Part shown: positions 1 through 5,120 of the stretch, in pieces
How the letters are laid out: each line of letters starts with the position of its first letter
Position numbering within the stretch: position 1 is the first letter of the stretch
Assembly (NCBI GenBank): GCA_016926595.1
Contig: JAFGOG010000158.1
Span: forward strand, 1 to 5,120
DNA length: 5,120 bases
Source: Anaerolineae bacterium
GTDB taxonomy: Bacteria; Chloroflexota; Anaerolineae; JAAYZQ01
Reading direction: 5' to 3'
Made by a program: the position numbers and the translations under genes
Notes under the pieces: model-generated
Seen by the model: the letters and a program-made list of their open reading frames with translations, nothing else
Database searches by the model: none
What the model was told of the DNA's origin: nothing

Positions 1-306
1 CATCGGGCTGCCCCCGCCGAATCCGATCAGCCCGTCGCACCCCTCGGCCTGGTAGATCTTGGCCGCATTGTCCACCAGCTCAATCGGTGGGTTGGCGACC
101 ACCCCGTCGAACAGGACATAGTCAACGTTGGCCGCGTCGAGCACCTTGGTGGCCTCGCCGACCAGGCCGGCGTTGACCAGCCCCTTGTCGGTGACGAGCA
201 TCGGCCGCTTGCTGCCCAGCGCCCGGATCTCGTCTGCCAGGCACTCAATCGCCCCTGGCGCGTGCTTTACCACAGTTGGTACTTCGAATGAACGCAGATG
301 AATCAT
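1..306 (-). CDS. Iron-containing alcohol dehydrogenase, N-terminal 102 residues (gene runs off the window)
   Basis: Reading down from the ATG at 306-304, the frame stays open to base 1 and gives 102 residues starting MIHLRSFEVPTVVKHAPGAI. It ends in GFGGGSPM (95-102), the glycine-rich nucleotide-binding loop of the iron-dependent (group III) alcohol dehydrogenases, usually followed by D. LVTDKGLVNAGLV (37-49) and the FDGVVANPP stretch (66-74) are also typical of the N-terminal Rossmann-like domain. The family normally has about 380-400 residues, so roughly a quarter is visible; the metal-binding His/Asp ligands lie outside the window. The start is supported by an AGGAG (317-313) six bases upstream of the ATG. 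The enzyme would be cytosolic and interconvert an aldehyde and an alcohol with NAD(P)H; the substrate cannot be read from this part. It lies 106 bases after AOR with no visible promoter between, suggesting co-transcription and a shared aldehyde pool. Lactaldehyde, 1,3-propanediol or butanol dehydrogenase are all possible family members. Confidence 0.95.
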   Translation of the reverse strand, partial: MIHLRSFEVPTVVKHAPGAIECLADEIRALGSKRPMLVTDKGLVNAGLVGEATKVLDAANVDYVLFDGVVANPPIELVDNAAKIYQAEGCDGLIGFGGGSPM

Positions 307-356
307 CTCTTTCTCCTCATCTTATTTGATCTGCTCGAACATGCTTCTCTGCTCGC

Positions 357-374
357 GGCGGATCACAATCCGCC
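357..374 (-). repeat. Perfect 7-bp hairpin between AOR and alcohol dehydrogenase
   Basis: On the transcribed strand GGCGGAT and ATCCGCC pair perfectly around a 4-base loop (TGTG). No U-run follows, so it is not a canonical intrinsic terminator. It could be an mRNA-processing or stability element that sets the relative amounts of the two products, a weak attenuator, or a palindromic protein-binding site. The pairing is seen directly; the role is unknown. Confidence 0.5.
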
Positions 375-389
375 ACATCCACTCGCCAA

Positions 390-407
390 GGCAGGCCTGC
401 ACCTGCC
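390..407 (-). repeat. Small inverted repeat just after the AOR stop
   Basis: GGCAGG and CCTGCC are separated by six bases, and the inner GCAGGCCTGC (391-400) is a perfect 10-base palindrome. It begins six bases downstream of the AOR stop codon and precedes the stronger hairpin at 357-374. No T-run follows, so termination is unlikely. With such short arms in GC-rich sequence it may be chance. Confidence 0.3.
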
Positions 408-412
408 CACGC

Positions 413-2239
413 TCATCCCCTCGGATACTCCACCCCAAGTGCCCCCAGCGTCTCCCCCAGCGGCACGCCATTCTCATCCCATCCCCGCGCTGCGTAATAA
501 TCCCCCAGCAGCCGCTCGATGTCGGCGTCCGTGAACAGGTGCCCGGCCGCCGGCCCATCCGGCAGCGGCTCAGTCTTGAACCGCCCCGGCAGGTCCTCGT
601 CCGCCTTGCTCATCCCCGCTTTTAGATTGAACAGCCGCGTCAGGTTCCAGATCCGCGCGCCCATCGCGTACAGCTCGTCCAGCGTCAGCCGCCGCCCCGT
701 CGCTGCCGCCAGCAGCTCCAGGTACGTCGCGTCCGTGACGGCATAGCGCGCAAAGTCGCACGTGATCAGCGTATCCAGCCCCGCCAGCCGGTTCTGCACC
801 TCTGCCAGCAGTTGCGCCTTCCCTTCCAGGCCCAGCCGCTCGTACGTCTGCCCGCGCCACGCCTCGCCGCCCGCCTCGTACAGGATCGGGAATGCTCGCT
901 GGTGGCAGCCGCCGCGGTCGGCCGTCATGTATGCCAGGCCCATGCCCGGCACGCCCCTCGGCCCCCACGCCGGCAGCTCCAGCCCCTTCACGTGGATGGC
1001 AAAATGCTCCGCCTCGCCGCCGATCTGCGCCGCCGCCGCCCGCACCCCTTCTGCCAGCAGCTCGCCGGCGCCCCGCCGCGCTGCAATATCGTGCAGAGTG
1101 GCTGCCAGGCGCTCCACATCGCCAAAACGCACGTCCGCGTCCAGCAGCCCCTTCTCTACCGCTTCACACGCAAAGCCCAGCACCGAACCCGCCGAGATCG
1201 TATCCAGCCCCAGCTTGTCGCACAGCACGCCCAGGTACACCGCCTCGTCCGTCTGGCCGATCTCCAGGTTCGCACCCAGCATCGCCGCGCTCTCATACTC
1301 CAGCGAGTCCCCCTCCAGCCCCGCGTATCGGCCCTCTTTCAGCCGCCCCAGCTTGGTGCACGCGATCGGGCACGCAGCGCACGCCACGTCCTTGTACCAG
1401 TAACATTCCTGCTGCGCCGCGTCGCCCAGCGCTTCCGCCTGGGCAAAGCTGCCGCGCTGAAAGTTGCGCGTTGGCAGCAGCCCCTCGACGTCGGCCCACG
1501 GGATCGACGCCGCCGTGCCGCCGGCGCGGAAACCCTTCACGTAATCGTTCTCCTTCATCTCGCCGGCGATCGTCGCCTGCACCAGCTTCTGGAACCCATC
1601 CGCGTCATGGATCGCGGGCTTGTGCGTACCGCGCACCACGATCGCCTTGAGCTTCTTGGCGCCCATCACCGCGCCGCCGCCGCCGCGCCCTGCTTGCCGG
1701 TGGTAGTCGCAGTCGATCAGGGCGATCTTGACCCGGTTCTCCCCTGCCGGGCCGATGCACGCGATGCGCCACTCCTTCTCCGGGTAATCCGGGCGCAGGC
1801 GGTCGTACGTCTCGTACGTGTCCAGCCCCCACAGCCCACTCGCGTCCTTGATCGCCACCCGGTCATCGTCGATCTCGACGTAGGCAGGCGCGTCCGCCTG
1901 CCCCGTGATCAGCAGCCCGTCGTAGCCTGCCGCCTTGATCTCCTGGCCCCAAAAGCCGCCAAAGTGGGAATCGGTGAACAGCCGCGTCACCGGCGATTGA
2001 AAGACCATCACCGAGCGCATCGACGGTGCGCGCGTGCCCGTCAGTGGGCCTGTGGCAAAGATGAGGGGATTGTCGGGAGCAAAAGGCTCGGCCTTGGGGT
2101 CCTGATATTGGGCCAGCAGGTAGGCCGCCACCCCCTTGCCGCCCACGTAGCGGTCGAGCACGTTTTGGGGCAGAGAAAAGACCGACCACGACTGGCTGCC
2201 GAGATCGATCCTCAAATACCGGTTGAAATAGCTCTTCAT
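413..2239 (-). CDS. aor: Aldehyde ferredoxin oxidoreductase (tungsten/molybdenum bis-pterin enzyme)
   Basis: A complete 608-residue protein, the usual length of the AOR family. The N-terminal AFOR domain covers about 5-205: RIDL opening (10-13), GGKGVAAYLL (33-42), TGPLTGTRAPS (63-73), the SHFGGFWG pterin-contact segment (91-98), and GRGGGGAVMGAKKLKAI (184-200). The C-terminal domains (about 215-600) carry the [4Fe-4S] ligands as C287-x2-C290-x3-C294 with the distant fourth Cys at C494 (ITCDFARY). They also carry the active-site EYE (314-316), AWGPRGVPGMGLAYMT (424-439) and H446 in GGCHQRA. All expected cofactor ligands are present, and no signal peptide is seen, so a cytosolic enzyme is expected. 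It oxidises an aldehyde to a carboxylic acid with ferredoxin as electron acceptor, or the reverse when ferredoxin is very reduced; which aldehyde is unknown. The ATG at 2239 is the only plausible start: an in-frame stop lies about 11 codons upstream with no other start codon between. The gene has its own promoter and precedes an Fe-ADH. No maturation or electron-transfer partner gene is visible. Confidence 0.97.
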   Translation of the reverse strand: MKSYFNRYLRIDLGSQSWSVFSLPQNVLDRYVGGKGVAAYLLAQYQDPKAEPFAPDNPLIFATGPLTGTRAPSMRSVMVFQSPVTRLFTDSHFGGFWGQEIKAAGYDGLLITGQADAPAYVEIDDDRVAIKDASGLWGLDTYETYDRLRPDYPEKEWRIACIGPAGENRVKIALIDCDYHRQAGRGGGGAVMGAKKLKAIVVRGTHKPAIHDADGFQKLVQATIAGEMKENDYVKGFRAGGTAASIPWADVEGLLPTRNFQRGSFAQAEALGDAAQQECYWYKDVACAACPIACTKLGRLKEGRYAGLEGDSLEYESAAMLGANLEIGQTDEAVYLGVLCDKLGLDTISAGSVLGFACEAVEKGLLDADVRFGDVERLAATLHDIAARRGAGELLAEGVRAAAAQIGGEAEHFAIHVKGLELPAWGPRGVPGMGLAYMTADRGGCHQRAFPILYEAGGEAWRGQTYERLGLEGKAQLLAEVQNRLAGLDTLITCDFARYAVTDATYLELLAAATGRRLTLDELYAMGARIWNLTRLFNLKAGMSKADEDLPGRFKTEPLPDGPAAGHLFTDADIERLLGDYYAARGWDENGVPLGETLGALGVEYPRG

Positions 2240-2249
2240 CGAGTTGTGA

Positions 2250-2261
2250 CTTCCTCCTCCT
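2250..2261 (-). promoter_or_regulatory. AOR ribosome-binding site, strong but far from the start
   Basis: The transcript reads AGGAGGAGGAAG upstream of the AOR ATG. The best core, AGGAGG (2258-2253), lies 13 bases from the start codon, longer than the usual 5-9. The weaker AGGAAG (2255-2250) lies 10 bases away. No alternative in-frame start codon occurs nearer, so the ATG at 2239 stands despite the spacing, and initiation may be less efficient than the core suggests. Confidence 0.7.
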
Positions 2262-2271
2262 GAACCGACTT

Positions 2272-2338
2272 CTCAATAATTGGGGGTTGGGGTGTGTGCG
2301 GGCACCGCACACACCCCAACTTACCCCTCTTCATTGAG
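2272..2338 (-). promoter_or_regulatory. Structured 5' leader of the AOR mRNA: 16-bp hairpin nested in outer helices
   Basis: In the predicted AOR leader, GTTGGGGTGTGTGCGG (2320-2305) pairs without mismatch to CCGCACACACCCCAAC (2301-2286) around a 3-base loop. Outside it, after a 3-base bulge, GGGG (2327-2324) can pair with CCCC (2285-2282). After a small internal loop, CTCAAT (2338-2333) pairs with ATTGAG (2277-2272). That is about 26 base pairs in 67 nt, lying between the predicted transcription start (near 2348) and the Shine-Dalgarno. The downstream sequence (AATTATTGAGAAG) lacks a clean U-run, so it is a poor intrinsic terminator as written. Possible roles are mRNA stabilisation, an attenuator, a protein- or ligand-responsive leader, or simply a REP-like repeat. 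It does not match a riboswitch class I can recognise. The pairing is directly visible; the function is inferred. Confidence 0.6.
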
Positions 2339-2341
2339 AGG
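2326..2341 (-). repeat. Small hairpin at the start of the AOR leader, mutually exclusive with the outer leader helix
   Basis: CCTCT and AGAGG flank a six-base loop very near the predicted 5' end of the AOR transcript. Its bases overlap the CTCAAT (2338-2333) and GGGG (2327-2324) arms that would otherwise pair around the large hairpin. The leader can therefore be drawn in two alternative ways. With only five base pairs, this is weak evidence for switching. Confidence 0.3.
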
Positions 2342-2354
2342 ATATTCGAACTCT

Positions 2355-2383
2355 ATTATATCAGCGAGCCCCGTGAGGCACAA
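2355..2383 (-). promoter_or_regulatory. Predicted sigma70-type promoter for the AOR gene
   Basis: On the minus strand TTGTGC (2383-2378) is followed after exactly 17 bases by a perfect TATAAT (2360-2355). The TG one base ahead gives an extended -10, TGATATAAT. Transcription should begin near 2348, leaving a leader of about 109 nt before the AOR ATG. This AT-rich box stands out sharply in a GC-rich region, and its orientation fits the gene. It implies that AOR and the downstream dehydrogenase are transcribed independently of comEC. Confidence 0.75.
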
Positions 2384-2385
2384 CG

Positions 2386-2419
2386 CCCCAACGAGGTAGG
2401 AGGATTACCTCGATTGGGG
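2386..2419 (-). repeat. 13-bp hairpin abutting the AOR promoter -35 box
   Basis: The arms CCCCAA plus CGAGGTA on one side and TACCTCG plus TTGGGG on the other pair around a 7-base loop, with one unpaired base (2413) between the two blocks. The inner edge of the palindrome is two bases from the TTGTGC -35 hexamer. It could be the 3' end signal of the comEC transcript, although no U-run follows, or an operator-like site for a regulator of AOR. Its CCCCAA/TTGGGG arm is shared with the leader hairpin at 2286-2320, which hints at a common origin of the two palindromes. Confidence 0.55.
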
Positions 2420-2450
2420 TAACCATGTTGCAGCGGGGATACTACTTTTT

Positions 2451-2489
2451 AGGTAGGGGCTACCACGAACGAGGTATCTACCTGGCCCC
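2451..2489. repeat. Cluster of GGTAG/CTACC inverted words, REP-like and degenerate
   Basis: A compact hairpin GGTAG-GGG-CTACC (2452-2464) is followed by CTACC (2478-2482). AGGTAG (2451-2456) can instead pair with CTACCT (2478-2483). The word AACGAGGTA occurs here (2468-2476) and again in the next palindrome (2390-2398). The GGTAGGGGC ... GGCCCC pattern resembles dispersed extragenic palindromes, but one window cannot show dispersal. The rest of 2420-2538 has no gene or promoter that I can support. Confidence 0.4.
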
Positions 2490-2538
2490 CACGCCATCCG
2501 CCACAGCCGCAGGCGAGGGCCTGGCATCCAACGATTCG

Positions 2539-4944
2539 TCATCTGCCATCTGTCTCCACCCACACCCTCTCCCCATCCGTCACAAACTCCACCGTCCCCA
2601 CTTGGTCTGTGCGCAGCACCGTCACCCCCTGCGTCTGGAGCCTCTCCAGCAGCTCGTCACTCGGATGGCCAAACCAATTCCCTTCCCCCACCGAAATCAC
2701 TGCGAATTTTGGCCCCACCGCGTCCAGAAACGCCGCCGACGTCGACCCCCCGCTCCCGTGGTGCGCTACCTTTAACACCGCCGCGCCCAGCGGCCGCCCC
2801 GACCGCAGCAGCGCCGCCTCCGCCTGCGCGCCGGCGTCGCCCGTCAGCAGAAAACTCGCCGCCCCCCACGACACCCGCAGCATCACCGAGTGTTCATTGT
2901 CCGCGTCCTGGCCTGCGCCCAGGCCGCCAGCGGGCGGCCCCAGCACGTCGATCGCGACGCCATTTCCCAGGTCGATCCGGTCGCCGGCAGCCACAGCCGC
3001 GCGCGGCACCCCGGCCGCTGTCCGCCGCGCCTCGCACACCGCGTGCAGGTCGTCGACCGCCGGCCTGCCGTTGTCCAGCCACCCAGCCACCCGGTACCGC
3101 TCCAACACCTCCACCAGCCCCGTGATGTGATCGCCGTCCGGGTGCGTCATCACCACCAGGTCCAGGCTTCGGTCCCAGAACGGCATCTCCCGCCCCAGCG
3201 CCGTCGTCAGCGCCGCCGGGCTCGGCCCGCCGTCGACCAGCACCTGCCGCCCGTCGGGCGCCGTGATCAAGATCGCGTCCCCCTGCCCCACGTCCAGGAA
3301 AGCCACGTGCAGCTTGCGGTCTGGCAACTGCATCACCGCGATCCAGGCCAGCACCGCACCCACCACCGCCAGCGCGAGCAGCGTGTTCTGAACAGGCCGG
3401 AGCAGCGCCCCCGGGCGTGGCAGGCCCAGGCGCGCCCGGCGCAGCCACGACCAGCCCCACGCGCTTGCTGCCACACCTCCATAATAGGCCATCAGCCACC
3501 GCCCGTCGAACGCGGGCAGCGCGATCGACGCCCCCGGCCACGCCGCCAGCCCGCGCACCACCGCCACCGTGTACCCCAGGCAGAGCCATGGTATCCACGC
3601 CACCACTTGCGCGGCTGGCTCCAACCCTGGCACGGCTGCCAGCACCACCGCTGCGCTGCCCACCGTCATGATCGGCGGCTGCGCCGGCACGATCAGCAGG
3701 TTCGCCAGCGGCGACACCAGCGACAGCCGGTGAAAGTGGTACGCCACCAACGGCAGCACCAACACCTGGGCTGCCACCGTTGCCACCAGCGCTTCGCCGA
3801 TCAGCCGCGCCACCTGCTGCCCCCGCTCCGGGTCCAGCCACCGCTCCAGCGCCCCCCGCAGTCGCCTCTCCAGCGGTGGCGTAAACAGGCACAGGCTCAG
3901 CGTCGCGGCAAAGCTGAGCTGAAAGCCCGTGTCCCACAGCGCCGGCGGCGTGATCGCCGTCAACACCACGGCCGCGGCACCCAGCGACACGTACGCCATG
4001 GAGCGGCGTCCCACCCGTCGTGCCGTCACGTACAGCCCGCCCATCAGCCCGGCGCGCGCCACCGCCGCGTCGCCGCCCACCAGAATGACATAAAGAAGGA
4101 TGCCGCCCATGGTCAGCCAGTACGCCCGCCGCTTCCCGAGCAGCACGCCAAACAGCGCGGCGAACAATGCGGACACAATGGCAATGTTACTCCCGCTGAT
4201 CACAATAATGTGGCTTGTCCCCGTCGCGTTGAATTCGTCGTACAGGTCTTGTGGAATGCCCCCCTCGATGCCCAGCACGATCCCCTGCATCAGCGCCGCC
4301 TCGGGGTCCGGCACCAGCCGGGCGATGCCCTCCGCCGCACGATCCTTGAATTGGTAGATCGCCGCCAGCAGGGGGTTGCCCTCCCCCTCACCGACCTTTT
4401 CGATCCTGGCCTCGTAGAAGTAGCTATAGATCTTTTTTCGCTCCAGGTGCGCCCGGTAATCAAAATCGTCCCACACGGGCGGCGTCTGCAACATGCCCGA
4501 CACGCGCAGCCTGTCGCCATACTCGTAGGTGGGCAGCGGCGCCGCGCGCACCAGCACTTGCCCGTGCACCGCGTGCCCATCGCCCTCCCTCTCGACCATT
4601 TCCGCGTCGAGCACCAGGTACGTGATCTGGTCCCGTTCGTCCGGGTACTCCCGGACGGTGCCTTCCAGCGTCGCCCATCCCTGATCGTTGTACTGGGCGA
4701 CGAACGCCGGATCATTCCGATCGGGCAGTGCCGCCTGGTAGCGCAGCGCGCCCAGCAGCAGCGCCAATGCGCACACCGCCGCCAGGCGCGTGGAAAGCTC
4801 GCGCCAGTAGAGCAGGCCACCGCCCAGGGGAATAAGGCACAGGCAGAGGATCGACCGGGGATCGACGCCGAGCGGCACCAGCCAATAGTGGGCGATCACC
4901 AGCCCGCCCACCCACGCGAGTGAAACCGGCAGCAATGGTGGCAT
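2539..4944 (-). CDS. comEC: ComEC/Rec2 competence DNA-uptake channel protein with metallo-beta-lactamase-like domain
   Basis: A complete 801-residue membrane protein of normal length for full-size ComEC. Residues about 4-70 hold hydrophobic segments, followed by a soluble OB-fold-like part (about 75-190, DUF4131 type). The multi-spanning Competence domain (about 205-480) includes the family signature TGTSHIIVISGSNIAIV (241-257) and GDAAVARAGLMG (291-302). A last membrane helix (521-540) leads into the C-terminal metallo-beta-lactamase-like domain: FLDVGQGDAILI (549-560), VDGG (570-573), THPDGDH (600-606), LLTGDAG (699-705), KVAHHGSGGS (725-734), and FGHPS (758-762). ComEC forms the inner-membrane channel for single-stranded DNA entry in natural transformation; the C-terminal domain is thought to act as a nuclease on the non-imported strand. 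The ATG at 4944 is supported by GGAGG nine bases upstream and a near-consensus promoter. No other competence gene is visible. It ends 299 bases before AOR and appears monocistronic. Confidence 0.97.
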   Translation of the reverse strand: MPPLLPVSLAWVGGLVIAHYWLVPLGVDPRSILCLCLIPLGGGLLYWRELSTRLAAVCALALLLGALRYQAALPDRNDPAFVAQYNDQGWATLEGTVREYPDERDQITYLVLDAEMVEREGDGHAVHGQVLVRAAPLPTYEYGDRLRVSGMLQTPPVWDDFDYRAHLERKKIYSYFYEARIEKVGEGEGNPLLAAIYQFKDRAAEGIARLVPDPEAALMQGIVLGIEGGIPQDLYDEFNATGTSHIIVISGSNIAIVSALFAALFGVLLGKRRAYWLTMGGILLYVILVGGDAAVARAGLMGGLYVTARRVGRRSMAYVSLGAAAVVLTAITPPALWDTGFQLSFAATLSLCLFTPPLERRLRGALERWLDPERGQQVARLIGEALVATVAAQVLVLPLVAYHFHRLSLVSPLANLLIVPAQPPIMTVGSAAVVLAAVPGLEPAAQVVAWIPWLCLGYTVAVVRGLAAWPGASIALPAFDGRWLMAYYGGVAASAWGWSWLRRARLGLPRPGALLRPVQNTLLALAVVGAVLAWIAVMQLPDRKLHVAFLDVGQGDAILITAPDGRQVLVDGGPSPAALTTALGREMPFWDRSLDLVVMTHPDGDHITGLVEVLERYRVAGWLDNGRPAVDDLHAVCEARRTAAGVPRAAVAAGDRIDLGNGVAIDVLGPPAGGLGAGQDADNEHSVMLRVSWGAASFLLTGDAGAQAEAALLRSGRPLGAAVLKVAHHGSGGSTSAAFLDAVGPKFAVISVGEGNWFGHPSDELLERLQTQGVTVLRTDQVGTVEFVTDGERVWVETDGR

Positions 4945-4976
4945 CGGCGGCCCCCTCCGCTCGAGTCGGTGCCCTC

Positions 4977-5005
4977 ATTATACAACCGGCCGCCCGGCGC
5001 GTCAA
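4977..5005 (-). promoter_or_regulatory. Predicted strong sigma70-type promoter for comEC
   Basis: On the minus strand TTGACG (5005-5000) and TATAAT (4982-4977) are separated by exactly 17 bases, one mismatch from full consensus. The predicted start near 4970 leaves a short leader of about 25 nt with a GGAGG (4958-4954) before the ATG. A near-consensus constitutive-type promoter is notable for a competence gene, since these are often tightly regulated. Confidence 0.8.
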
Positions 5006-5020
5006 CCCCGCGCCCACGGA

Positions 5021-5053
5021 GGTGCGCCGCACGTGTCGTTCGTGCGTTGCACC
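5021..5053. repeat. Imperfect 33-base palindrome upstream of the comEC promoter
   Basis: GGTGC and GCACC pair at the ends, and after a 2x2 internal loop CGCACG pairs with CGTGCG around a seven-base loop. That gives 11 base pairs with two mismatched positions. It lies 15 bases upstream of the comEC -35 box. No T-run follows on either strand, so a terminator is not strongly supported; an operator or the 3' end of an unseen upstream transcript are both possible. Confidence 0.4.
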
Positions 5054-5091
5054 TTCCCTGCCACCATGATTGTTTCCGAATTTTCTCTACT

Positions 5092-5115
5092 CCCCCCCCC
5101 CCCCCCAACCCCCCC
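5092..5115. repeat. Homopolymer tract C15-AA-C7
   Basis: Fifteen consecutive C residues (5092-5106) are followed by AA and seven more C (5109-5115); on the minus strand this is an interrupted G tract. It lies about 87 bases upstream of the comEC -35 box in a gene-free edge of the window. It could vary in length by slippage, form a G-quadruplex on the G strand, or be inflated by sequencing or assembly error. The remaining bases of 5006-5120 hold no gene I can support. Confidence 0.85.
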
Positions 5116-5120
5116 GCGGC

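Larger units (their letters stand above)
322..417 (-). other. Open, coding-looking frame immediately after the AOR stop (doubtful)
   Basis: In the frame one base shifted from AOR, the sequence past the AOR stop stays open to a TAA at 324-322. It has a strong G/C bias at third codon positions, like the real genes here. Its end reads EWMWRIVIRREQRSMFEQIK and it stops 15 bases before the alcohol dehydrogenase ATG, a spacing usual inside operons. It has no convincing start with a Shine-Dalgarno: possible starts are a GTG encoding the V of GQVQAC or the ATG within EWMW, giving about 26 or 18 residues. Loss of one G from the GGGG just before the AOR stop would join it to AOR as a 31-residue tail. 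The frame also contains a perfect hairpin (357-374), which argues for non-coding spacer. I do not recognise the peptide. Chance openness in GC-rich DNA remains the simplest reading. Confidence 0.2.

Noticed and set aside
812..2263. Long open frame on the plus strand (483 codons) opposite AOR
   Set aside because: It is antisense to a clearly recognised AOR with all catalytic motifs. It is rich in Arg, His, Pro and Ala without any domain, as expected of the mirror frame of a GC-rich gene.
2286..2320. Strong hairpin read as a canonical intrinsic terminator of comEC
   Set aside because: It lies downstream of the AOR promoter, and neither strand has a U-run immediately after it. It is better described as an AOR leader structure of unknown role.
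3127..3144. ComEC zinc-motif variant HPDGDH instead of HxHxDH
   Set aside because: Asp in place of the second His is common in ComEC-type metallo-beta-lactamase domains, and the remaining motifs (GDA, HHGS) are intact, so this is not evidence of inactivation.
2890..4923. Long open frame on the plus strand (677 codons) opposite comEC
   Set aside because: It is antisense to comEC. Its composition is dominated by Arg, Gln, His and Pro with no domain or membrane pattern, so it is a compositional shadow.
5002..5067. 21-codon minus-strand reading frame that could be a leader peptide before comEC
   Set aside because: It lies upstream of the predicted transcription start, has no well-placed Shine-Dalgarno and ends within the -35 box, so it would not be on the comEC mRNA.
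5066..5120. Possible plus-strand gene start (ATG at 5066) reading into a polyproline stretch from the C tract
   Set aside because: There is no Shine-Dalgarno or promoter, and the reading is driven entirely by the homopolymer.
1..5120. CRISPR array, tRNA, rRNA, insertion sequence or phage genes
   Set aside because: No regularly spaced repeats, tRNA-like cloverleaf, rRNA motifs, transposase or phage domains were seen on either strand.

Overview
This is a GC-rich stretch of bacterial chromosome, roughly two-thirds GC by eye. All three genes I can support lie on the minus strand. Reading in the direction of transcription, from high to low coordinates, they are: comEC (4944-2539), a complete DNA-uptake channel protein; an aldehyde ferredoxin oxidoreductase (AOR, 2239-413), a complete tungsten/molybdenum bis-pterin enzyme; and the first 102 codons of an iron-containing alcohol dehydrogenase (306-1), cut by the window edge. 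An AOR paired with an Fe-ADH, high GC and clear sigma70-type promoters suggest an anaerobic or facultative bacterium. The gene types and protein style would suit a member of Chloroflexota, but that is a weak inference and nothing in the window proves the phylum.

Layout. Bases 4945-5120 hold the comEC control region: a near-consensus promoter (TTGACG, 17 bp, TATAAT), a good Shine-Dalgarno, an imperfect palindrome just upstream of the -35 box, and at the window edge a C15-AA-C7 tract. comEC ends at 2539. The next 299 bases (2240-2538) have no gene but much structure: a cluster of GGTAG/CTACC inverted words, a 13-bp hairpin ending two bases before a second clear promoter (TTGTGC, 17 bp, extended -10 TGATATAAT), and a leader of about 109 nt containing a 16-bp perfect hairpin nested in further helices. 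AOR therefore appears to have its own promoter, separate from comEC. Between AOR and the alcohol dehydrogenase there are 106 bases with two small hairpins and no recognisable promoter, so these two genes are probably co-transcribed.

How the genes work together. AOR interconverts aldehydes and carboxylic acids with ferredoxin. Fe-dependent alcohol dehydrogenases interconvert aldehydes and alcohols with NAD(P)H. The pair plausibly forms an acid-aldehyde-alcohol module for redox disposal or aldehyde detoxification. comEC looks unrelated and is a separate transcription unit. I did not find an evidently new multi-gene system. The points worth a second look are the structured AOR leader and intergenic palindromes, a coding-looking frame just past the AOR stop, and the homopolymer tract upstream of comEC.
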